In this document: one piece after another, positions 1 through 11,700 of the stretch
Position numbering within the stretch: position 1 is the stretch's first letter
Layout of the letters: each line of letters begins with the position of its first letter
Assembly: GCA_945859605.1 (NCBI GenBank)
Contig: OX243814.1
Span: 31,021,173 to 31,085,172, forward strand
Reading direction: 5' to 3'
Source: Lumbricus rubellus
Lineage: Eukaryota; Annelida; Clitellata; Crassiclitellata; Lumbricidae
DNA: 64,000 nt
Program-made: the position numbers and the translations under genes
Notes under the pieces: generated by a model
Told to the model about the DNA's origin: nothing
Databases searched by the model: none
What the model saw: the letters and a program-made list of their open reading frames with translations, nothing else

Positions 1-243
1 AGGAAGACATTTTGGAAAACAGATCACACAAGTAACTAAGCTTGTGCCTTGTTTAGCATCTAGAACAACATGAAGAAAGACTAGATCAACATAAAGACAT
101 CCAGAATTGTGGAAGTGATCAGTGATTTCCAAGAAGAACAAGCATGCAAGACAAATGTATGCGACTATGCGTGTACGTATGCATGTATGAAGACATTAAT
201 ATAGCAACTCAAAAGAGCATCATCATTGAATAAATAAACATAC

Positions 244-2729
244 CTGTGCATCATGATTTTCCCCAAAAGCGAACATGCCGGCACTGGCGCTGGCAGTCGT
301 GCCACCAGAAGCACCACTGGCGCCGGCAATGCTCGTATTAGCAGACTTGCTGACACCTGTGCTAGCAGAACCATCGCTCAAAATGCCAGCTTCCGAAGCC
401 CGACTGGAAGATAACTCAGAGTCCCTCAGAATCCCATTTCCGATCGCAACCCTAAGAACTTTTATTTCGAGGTCATCTTCGTAGTCGTCGTCTTCATCAT
501 CGCCTTCATCACTGCTGTTGTTGTCGGAGTTCGTCGTCTTCCTGAACTGATCATTCTAAGAAAGTAGACAGACCGGGCCTAAACACTTGTTTGTATGTGC
601 AGTGCACTTGTTATAGCGCCTCTTCAAGCTCTCTCTGCTCAGAGGCGCTCCCGAATGCAGAGCGGACACTACATCGGAGTTTCATGCCGAAGCGCTGAGC
701 AATTGTGAGTGAAGGACTTGCCCAAGGTCCATGCATGGCGAGGTGGGTTCGAACCTTGAACCTTCGGGCTCCAAGGCAACGACGCCACCACTACACCACC
801 GCGCCCCATGATCCACTTACATATCATTCATACATGGGATGCAAACAATGAGAGACAAACAACTACCATATCTATTATTTATCATCGGCTCAACTGGAAC
901 TGACCAATGTGGAATTCTATCAGGAATGTGAGAATTAAGTTGCAACAGTCCAGCAATGTCAGAATGAATTCATGATGGGTGGACTAGTAGATAAAATTTT
1001 TGGCAAGAAGATAAAATAATTCTCACTAATTCAGCGATCCGATGGTTTGGAGAGGAGTTGTGTAGAGCATCTTGTTCATCAGATTCTTCTTCATCCTCTT
1101 CCTCATCATCTTCCTCCTCCTCCTCCTCGTCATCCTCCTCCTCCTCATCCTCCTGATCTTCATCCTCCTCCTCCTCTTCCTTTGACTCTATCTGAAGTCT
1201 GCCATTCATTACGTCGCCGACTGAACATAATTCATCACTGAAAAGGAACAGACGAACCATTTTGCACATCAAACAATTTAACAACCAATGGAAACAAAAT
1301 GCAAGCAACATGTTTGTCCAACACATGACATACACGCAATGACACAAAACTGGAGCCAACTCCCTTGTAATCATGGCTGTGCATTTGGAGTGATCACCAA
1401 CTGCAAATGCAAATTCTCAGAATAGCACATCAGAAGTTAATAATAATAGTAATCTTTTCTTTAATGAAACGCCTGCAAGACGCACTGCGCTTTACATTTA
1501 CAAGTTATGCAGTAATCTTAATCAAACTTAACTAACAACTGAGCAGACAGCTTTGCAATTACATGGCGCTAATAGCAGCCTACAAATCAAATCCGCCCAG
1601 CGGGGGCTCGAACTCACTACCTCTCGCACTCTACGCCAGCGTGTTATCCATTGCGCTACTGGGCCCATGGTGAACATATCTCACAGTTGGCACATATTCA
1701 TTCAATGAATTTATACAGCGCCCCTTCAAGAAATCTACTCTTTATCATCATCAGGAAATGACACAAATTATATCAACAATCCAGCTATAATTAGCATGCC
1801 TGCTGCCACAATGACGATTCTAAAAGCTGTAGAGGCCACCTGTTTTTCACAGCCCTTCACATTAACATTACAAGAGAGCAATTCCATATTTAGTGTCAAT
1901 AACACTAAGAATAACAACAAAACTGCAGAGATTACAATACTTTATGCTTGAACAGTGAACACTTTTCTGTTTTCAGTCTGGTTTTAGGCTTGACTGGTTT
2001 ATTAATAAATGATTGTGTTATAAAAAAGTAAAAATAAAAAACAACAATAACAACAATAATAATTTTAAAAAATAGGACAAAATATAGATATATTGTTATT
2101 TGCAGCAGTTGTCTGCAGATCCATTGGAACTTACAATGACGAAAATATACACTAACCAAACTCACAGATATCTGAAAGACAAAAAAGCTTACCGAGGGTT
2201 TCGGATGAATTTTGCGAGGATCCTATCTTCGTCAGCATTGTCGTCTGGACTCGCTGAGCCGCTGCTTGATAACCTTGTGCTGCTCGACACTGAAGGAAGA
2301 GCGTTCTTAAAGGAGACTGCCTGCGAACAGCCGGCCAGAAGTTGCAGATGACCTGGAAAGGTAACTGCTATGTCGGAAGACTCGGTGCATCCCAATCCAG
2401 CGAGCAAGTCACACTTACATAAGCACCTGAAACGGCAGATGACAGTCACCTTGAACTCGCTTCTTTTAGTCCAACCATATGTGTCGGAGAATAATGTTTG
2501 ATAAATTACAGCTGTTGTTTAATTCAACAGCAAATTTGGATGAAACAAAAGTGAAGTACGTACGCTTCACCGTAGTTTGGATATGGAAAGTCGACATCTT
2601 CTTTATTCGACTCGTGGATCGAATCCTGCCAAACTCTCTCCATCAAATGATTTTCCAATCTAAATAAAGCATACATTCATAACAGCAGCAACAACAACAA
2701 CAACAGACTCTCATCATCATCATCATCAA

Positions 2730-2762
<33 letters not shown>

Positions 2763-5700
2763 TCCTCCGTCCATCGCCCTTAAAGCCTATTTGTCAAGTG
2801 TTGCTAAAATGAACTTTGGTCGTTTCATTGGCATCGGTCTAGCCAGATCTTTTCACTCACTATAATTCATTTGTTTATTCTATCTACGTATCTGCGAACT
2901 ACAAGCTTCTAATATTGTGATCTGTGGCACAGTCTCTTCCTGCCCTCTTCAGTCTGCAGATAAACTTGATCTAGTTCCTGGGTAAGGACTACCATGACCC
3001 AACACCAAGCCTTTGCCATTGTGGAATGACTTCCATCACTCTATCTGCCATAAGATCTTAGTCAGGGTGTCATCCTCATCCCTTCACTGCTTGAAGACTA
3101 CTTTCTATTTCCTTAGGGCTGTCAAGCTGAGAGTGCTTCTGAATAGCGAATACTGTACGAGGCACGCTTTATAAATGCTCATATACGAAATCTGCATTTT
3201 CAAGAAGCTCAGATGTGTTAGCAAAATGTTCATACATGGCCGATTCGGAAAGTCGACTACTTAACCCTTTAATGCTGAGATGGTAGTAAATGGTATGGGA
3301 AATCCTATACCCTCTGGCATTAAAGGGTTAATAAGTGGCAATTCTTATCAACTTTAAAACAGTAAGCAGTTGTATTTACTTCCTGTAACAGTCAGTTGCA
3401 GACATGAACTGGTGCATTAATACAAGGACAGATCAAACAGAATACGTCTTTTAAATGTCTTGGTACGAGTATGTGTCGCTATAATATAAATAGGTTGATG
3501 GAGCTTAAAGACCGTGTTGCACAGACTTGAACCAACTGAACTGAAGTCCTGCTGCACGTGATGACTGTCTATCATTGCTCGATATTTTCCTGAGTTCATG
3601 CATTCGGATATAAATTATTCTAACATCAACTCCGAAGAGTGAAAATATAAATACACTAAAAATCAATGTTTCATTCTCGATGTAGGCCCTACACATTTAA
3701 GCATATTGCTAATTTATGCACAAACTAGCTTGTTATCTGTGCTCAAGCAACAGGTGTTTGAATTCCACCCACGCTGTTGAGAGCCATTATTTTTATTCAG
3801 CCATGACAGAAAACGATTAGTCACCACCGTTCAACAACAAAACAGCGTTCAGACGCGAACATAAAAAACATTTAAAAAATGGAAAACCTAATTTCATATG
3901 TGAAGGTAGTTATAGTGATGTGGTTCACATTCCAGATATATATATATATGGGGCGCGGTGGTGTCGTTGCCTTGAAGCCAGAAGGTTCGAGGTTCGAATC
4001 CACCTCGCTGCGTAAGGACCCTGGGCAAGTCCTTCACTCACAATTGCTCAGCACTTCGGCATGAAACTCCGATGCAGTGTCCGCTCTGCATTCGAGAGCG
4101 CCTCTGAGTAGAGAGAGCTTGAAGGGGCGCTACAACAAGTGCACATACATACAAACAAACTCAGGACTTTCAAACTCCACAGAAACCAAACATTGTCGAT
4201 GAAACTAACTGACTACTTCCATGCAACAATAGAATCAATCAACACAACACAACTGGATTTGATATTGCCTTCCTACCAAAATTCAGAAGTTCCGTACGAT
4301 TGCACGTTAAAACATCGAGTGGTGCTGAATAGCAGTGAATGAAGGACTTGCTCATGGTCTCTGCACAGTCACTGCCTCAATGGATGCTTGACTTCATACT
4401 CTCCATGATGTAATGTAATGTAATTAGTAATTTCTATACCGCCTTTCACAGCCGAGGCCATTCAGTAGTGCTCCCAGTGCAATAACCTATAGAGAAAAAA
4501 TAGGTCTTAAGAAGAGAGAGATATGTAGAAAGTGATCCTGAAAGTAGAGTCCCACGCAGAGTGGAGGGAAGACAGTAGCTGGTTGCATGCCATGCAGACC
4601 TGCAAGGACTAAATACTAAATAACAAAAATATCAACAGTATTGTCATTCGAATGCAATAGATGTTGCAAGAATTTGCAATTTACCCCTGATGCGAAACTT
4701 GCAGTATGGTCTTGGTGGTGTCAGTAAATTTGGAACCGGTCTGCTTCTGAATCTCTGACCACCGCGCCAGTTCTTCATCGTCGTTCTGCATTTGCTTCTG
4801 CTGCTTTTCGTGCGCATCCAACTACGTCATCAAATCAACCAGTCAGTAATCATCATTTAATCATCATTTATTGTTCCCACAATAAAATGTCAGAAAAGAA
4901 AATAATGTAACACAAGCAGTGATGCGACTCCTAGCTTTTTACGCCTAGATCTAGGTTTTTTCGCTGTAATCTAGGTTTCTAGGTTTTTTGTCAAGATCTA
5001 GCCTTTTTTCTCACGGCGGTTTTTCGAATTTTTAACACATAAAAATAGACTTTTTAAGGTGAAAAGCACATTAAGTCCATTAAACAAGGCGCACAATGAG
5101 ATTATATTGCACATCATCTAGTAAATAATCCCCCATATTTAAAAGAGCATGCATATACATTTCTTATTCCAACATTTAAAATAGCATACCACACAAAGAC
5201 ACATACTTATAAATTAAATGAATTCAATGTGTAAAATTGGGAAACTCTGCAACTGAGAAACTTTCTATTGTCATGTGAACACAAAGTCCATTTGACAATG
5301 GATTGGTTACACAATGCTTTGCACACACTGTTATTCAAAGTCAGAAAAAAATGCGATTTTTTCCAGACAACAAATTGCATTTTTTACATGACAGCAGCAG
5401 GTAGCAACTTATATATAGAGGTGCTGAACTGATTAATCTACAATAGATTTGTCGGTATATATCATCCTTGGATCCTTTCATTTACATAAAGTGCAGAACG
5501 TCCTGAGTCCATGCATTTGTCTGTTCCAGAATTGACTAAATTGTAATTCCCTTCTTATTGGTCTTCCAAAGGTTCGTATATCTCCCATTCAATCTGTCCT
5601 TTATGCTACTGCCCGATTGATTGCTCGCCTTACTAAGTACTCTCATATATCATCGTTTATGATCAACCAACTACACTGGCTTCCTCTCTCTGACCGCATA

Positions 5701-8700
5701 CAATATAAAGTCCTCTTTCTGGTACTCAAAAACAAAGGTGAAGCAGAAACTTAAAACCAAATTCTGGCATGGCTGGAAATTTTTAACTCTTGACCTTTCC
5801 AGCATGCTAAAGTTTTAAAATATATTGTACTGAGCCACAGTTATCCAATTGATGCATTCAATGAAATTCATAATATAACTGACCAGTTCCTGCTTGCCAT
5901 TTTCTGTCAGCTGGCAATACTCTTGCCACTCCATCAGAACCCGACTCATCTCCTCCTGCAGCTTCACGTACTCCTGCAGCAACTGCGAATAAAAGTTACA
6001 AGCGGCCGTGTTTTCCTTCCTCAGCTTCGTCGACTGCAGACTAAAAAATATCAAAAGTCAACTTATGTATAAGCACGGAAGCATACCTGCAAATATCTTC
6101 ACTTTGAAAAAAAACTTGTTTAACATGGCATGCAACTCATTTTGGTGACTATAGCAAGACACAAGTGGCATGAAAATGCTCGGTACCATAAAATCAAACC
6201 AATATATATGACACTATAGAAACAGTGCTGACATGTAATAATTTGCTATTTGCATGCAGAATTGCTGCTCAAACAATTGAACAACATCTCTTTAGATCAG
6301 GCAAATTTACAAATTTATTTAATAATAATAACAAATTTATTTAATAATAATAACAAATTTATTTAATAATAATAATCAGCCAAAAAGAGCTAAATCATGT
6401 CAGCAAGGTTAAAAAAGTCTGCACTACATCTGACATCCTTGAAAAATATCCTCATAACCTCTGCTGCCCTACACTGAGAGCACAAGGTCATCACTCTTTT
6501 CACTCTACTGAGCATGGTCTTCTCATCATCACTTTTGCCCACACAGCTACCAAGCAGAATCGCACCTTCTCGGTCGTTGGCCCTCGCTCTGAAATGGCTC
6601 CATTTGGTGCAGCGCTTGTTACCCAGAATCCACTCCGAAAAAAAACTGTCACTACACTAACAGCCAAAAAATCATCAGTCCTAAAGCAGAATATAAACAA
6701 GTCATACAATATTTAAATATCCAACGTGTTACACACCAATCAACAATACTGATCAGTTTATCCGGCAATAAAAGCTCCAATGCGTGCTTGAATCTTTTCT
6801 GTCACTACACTAACGACCAAAAAATCATGAGTCCAATACCTGATCAAGGCAACAGCATTCGTAAGATATTTCTGCAGTTCTGTATAGATGAGTCGGTGAA
6901 AGAGATATTTATGGTGAAGCTCGATAGTCAGTTGAAACCCTTTGAAAATTGGATTCTCCTAAAACAGAATGTAATATTTAAATATTCGTTCTGTTACACA
7001 CCAATCAACTACAATAATATCAAACACTCATCAACTACACTACAGTTTATCCAAGTACTTAAACAGTTGTAGTTATGACTTATGTGACAGCAATAAAAAA
7101 GACCTTATAGTCTACAACTAAAGGTCTTTTGGTAATAAACTTATATTTAAAACGGCATAAATCATAAACTTTGTATACACTAAGTCACATAGGTTATTAT
7201 AGGCTGAGCCCGCCACCCGCATTCACCATATGAAAAATATTATAATCAGTGTGGGCCGGGCCCTTCCGGACCAATATAAGTCGCTGGGCCTCTGGGCATT
7301 TGCCCCCTTGTCCCTCCCTCTCGGTGGGCCTGCAAATAGGTGCAATATAGATATCTCCAACATCAGCAACGCCAGCACAATCAACAACAACAATGCCAGC
7401 ACAATCAACAACAACAATGCCAGCACAATCAACAACAACAACACCAGCACAATCAACAACAACAACGCCAGCACAATCAACAACAACAATGCCAGCACAA
7501 TCAACAACAACAACGCCAGCACAATCAACAACAACAACGCCAGCACAATCAACAACAACAATGCCAGCACAATCAACAACAACAACGCCAGCACAATCAA
7601 CAACAACAACGCCAGCACAATCAACAACAACAACGCCAGCACAATCAACAACAACAATGCCAGCACAATCAACAACAACAACGCCAGCACAATCAACAAC
7701 AACAATGCCAGCACAATCAACAACAACAATGCCAGCACAATCAACAACAACAACGCCAGCACAATCAACAACAACAATGCCAGCACAATCAACAACAACA
7801 ACGCCAGCACAATCAACAACAACAACGCCAGCACAATCAACAACAACAACGCCAGCACAATCAACAACAACAATGCCAGCACAATCAACAACAACAACGC
7901 CAGCACAATCAACAACAACAATGCCAGCACAATCAACAACAACAATGCCAGCACAATCAACAACAACAACGCCAGCACAATCAACAACAACAAGCAGCCA
8001 GACCTCTCCCTCGCTGTCTCATCTTCCCACAGACAGTGTATGGTCAGTGTACATATCTTAGCTGAGATGGGTAGAGGACGCAGGTCAAGCAGAAATCTTG
8101 ACGCAAATTTCTACCTTAGTGGGAATTTGAATCCACCTCTCGCATAATAGTCCAGCATGCAAATCACATCAGCTTCAAAATGCTACAGTCTCACAACAAT
8201 CCATAGATGCTTTCTTAACACTCTAAAGACTAGCCACATTGATTTCGCATACATTAACTACAAGCCCATTGCTAAAAGCTTATATACACAATTGAAAGCG
8301 AAAATTGTGAAACACAGGATGAGAAATGAACAATTACTTGTAGATCGAATGACGACATGAGGTGTTGACCGATAACACAGAAGCAGCTGTACTCATTCAG
8401 AAGAGACGTGACTAAATGGCTGGCCATTGAAACGGTCATCTGCTGACCAGCGGCTGGCAGCTGGACACACAGACCAGACCGTCTCTCCATTATGAACTCT
8501 TCAACCCACGACTCTAGACAATGGAAGAGACGCTGAGGATCACGACAGTAGAACCTACAACAAATACATACACACTAATTAACACAGACACAAAGACATA
8601 ATGTAATGTAATTGTAATGTAATACTAATTTAATTAGTAATTTCTGTAGAGCCGCTCATGGCCAAGGCCATTCAGTAGCGCTCCCAGTGCGATAAACTCT

Positions 8701-11700
8701 AGAGAAAAAATAGGTCTTAAGAAGAGAGAGAGAGAGATGTAGATAACGATCCAGAAAGTAGAGTCCCACACAGAGTGGAGGGAAGAGAATTCCACAAGGA
8801 GGGCCCAATGATGGTAAAGGATCGAGTTTGAGCAATAGTGGTCCTAGCTCGAGGAGCAAACAAGTCAGCCCTGTCCAGAGAACAGAGAGGACGATGAGAA
8901 GATGCAGAAAGAGGAAAACGATATTTCAGTGCAAGACCCATGATGACAAACAAAGCACACACACTCACACAATCAAGGAAAATTGCATGATACAATACAA
9001 GCGAGCACAGCATATAGTTAAGTACAACTGAAGAAAACAACAATTGTCATCCATGGCAAGTACCAACACAAACAATTTTAATTAAGCATGTTCTGTCATT
9101 TGACAGAGTTCTGTAATGATGTCTCTACATTGGCTGCAAGAAACTTCAAGCTTCTGTAACCTGAGGAATTATAACAGACAATCCCTTCATCTGTCTGCTC
9201 AATTAACTAGAGCTTCAAATCAAAACTGCAGCAAGTACTACGGCTGAACTGAGTGAAATTTTCCAGTTTGGTGAATATTAGATTAGACCGACTATAAAGA
9301 GCAAGTAATGGAACTAAGTAAGACACGATAAACAATGTTTAATTTTAAAATTTGAGCGAAAGAAAACTACACATCAAATATTTCTAAACTGTTTGACAAA
9401 ACATATTCCAAAGCTTGAAGTCTAATTTTGGAATCCCTTTAACTGTCGTTAGACAATCGACAATTTTAATCATCATTAAAAAGTAATTGTATTTACAAAG
9501 AAAAGTAATTTTCAGAAACACTTTTAATTTATCATGTGACTGAGGCAACTTCCAAGTACATTGTTAGGTTCTGTAATTGCTCAAATTTCTCCACTGAAAC
9601 ACACTAAACGCTTCAATGCCGGAGGGTATGGGATTTCCCATACCATTTACTGCCATATCGGCATTAAAGGGTTAATGATGAGAGGAATCCCGTTATGCCC
9701 AAAATCAAAGTCATCTAAAGAACACTGCAGTCATATGCATGAACCTGAATTACATATTCAATTTACGTACAGGTCTTTGTTGAACATCTCAGACATTAGA
9801 ATTTTTGCATTAATCGAGACTGGAGCTGAAAACCTAAACCTAACTAACCTCTGCATGAGGTCGTGCATTTTTTCGCGTTTGACGTGAGACAGCTGATACC
9901 CTTCGTGAGCGTCTGCAGCCAAACTGGACAACGACGACTGGTAGATACAGGCGGCTAGATGGCGCAAGTCTTCGTAGAGATACTGCTGAAGCTCTTGTTC
10001 AAAGTTCTCATTCTGCTCTTTCATTTGCCTGAGAAATAAATGTCACCCATATTTATTAATAGAGATCTGCATACATTGACATCAGGGCTTTTTTAACGTG
10101 CAGTTGTACACAAAATGTACAGTTCTAAATGGATTTCTGCAATTACAGAAGCACTTCTGTACAGTGAAAACTATCAAAAAGGTCATAGTCCTGCGATTGG
10201 AAGTAATTTACCATGGAGGATGGGAAAGGAAAGAAGGGGTTGTGCAGTTCTAAAAATTCCTTAAAAACAGCCCTGATTGACATCAACTGTACTCTATCAA
10301 GATGTGGAGTTGATGCAAAACAACATAAATGCAAAATAACTTCATTGGACATCAAAATTAACTTTCTTTCCAAACACCAAGACATACATTCTGCCCAAGG
10401 AATCATGCGCTGCTAGAGTACGTCAATTGCAAATCCAGCTACGTATGCACCTCAATGGTGACCAGTAGAAACTACAGAACTTTCAGCAGACATGTTAAAA
10501 TATAAAATAAAAAACTGCATTTTAATGCAAGAAATGTAAAATGAACTAGAATTACAACAAACCTGGTCTCTGTGCATGACGAACAGTTGCACGAGTTAGC
10601 ACTCAGCGTTGCAGACTCAGAAACTTCGCCTAACACAGGAGACGATGGTGGATCTAACAGAATCTCTTCCTGCTGCAACGAAATTTATGAAAGAATTTAG
10701 AACAGCTCTAGCGACTCCAAATCAAGATCAATACGTTGATGAATATTTTTCTACAATACTTTACATCATTCCTTGGTCGTAGTTTTCAAGTCATCTCCAC
10801 ATAAGGATAGGTCAAGTACAGCAATGGCTCTGTCGCAGTTAATTAATTATTATTGTTATTGTTATTATTATTATTATTATTTACTTTTTATACAGCGCAC
10901 CTACAAGGAAACCTACTCAAAAGTGCTCCCAGTCCAATAACTCTGTCACAGTTGATCTATTATTATTATTATTGACTTTTTATATAGCGCACCTTCAAGG
11001 AAAGCTACTCAGAAGTGCTCCCAGTTCAACAATGGCTAGATAAGGCAGTTTTTAAGCAAGAAAGGAACAAAGTAGCAAATCTTACTATGATCCATTATAA
11101 CATAGGCTCTAGGGTCTAGGCAATTAACAACTTGTATGCTGTACCAACAATATTATGTTGTAGTCAACTTACAAGGTCATTGGCCATGGGTTCAACTCCT
11201 CCATGATCAAACGACTGTTGACACTCGATACACACCCATAGCTATCACAAAAACACACACACATCAACCAGTTCACATATATACATGTAAAATTCACAAC
11301 AAATGCAGTACCACTCATGCAAGCAGCTCCTCAAAAAATTGTCACGTGAAACAACAACAGATGCTGTAAGATTCACAACTGGAAAGAGATGAAGAGTGAC
11401 TGTGGCAACTTCACATGCACGTCTTTTGCATGAGTGCAGCAAGAGGTAAGAACTCTTCCCCCCTCCTTCAACAATAGGACTCAACAATCAACCCTCCCTC
11501 TCATCATCAGCTGATCACACAGTCAATTCCACATCTCAGTGGACTGCCAAGAATAGTCAAACCAGTACAGGTTGCTCATATGAATCATACATGCAAGTGA
11601 CCATCAGCTGATGTCGCAAGGACATGCGGTGTAACTCGAGAGTAGAGACGTTTCCTAATGAGCTTAGTGTAACTTGAGAGTACAGAGGTTTCCTGATGAG

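Noticed and set aside
970..1374. A stand-alone 134-residue acidic protein
   Set aside because: The acidic part is one exon (1220-1027) of the coiled-coil gene; the rest of the frame reads through intron sequence.
1586..1666. Functional tRNA gene
   Set aside because: Acceptor stem pairs, but anticodon and T stems do not; called a degenerate tRNA-like repeat instead.
3879..4064. Short protein containing GSRFESTS, also seen at 23184 and 54230
   Set aside because: It is the tRNA-derived SINE translated; the similarity among copies is repeat similarity.
7369..7995. CRISPR-like array
   Set aside because: Units are directly adjacent with no spacers, in an animal genome; this is a minisatellite.
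7230..8147. Long open frames (up to 305 residues) of Asn- or Gln-rich repeats on both strands
   Set aside because: They are the 24-bp minisatellite read in several frames; open on both strands because the unit is a multiple of three. It lies in an intron.
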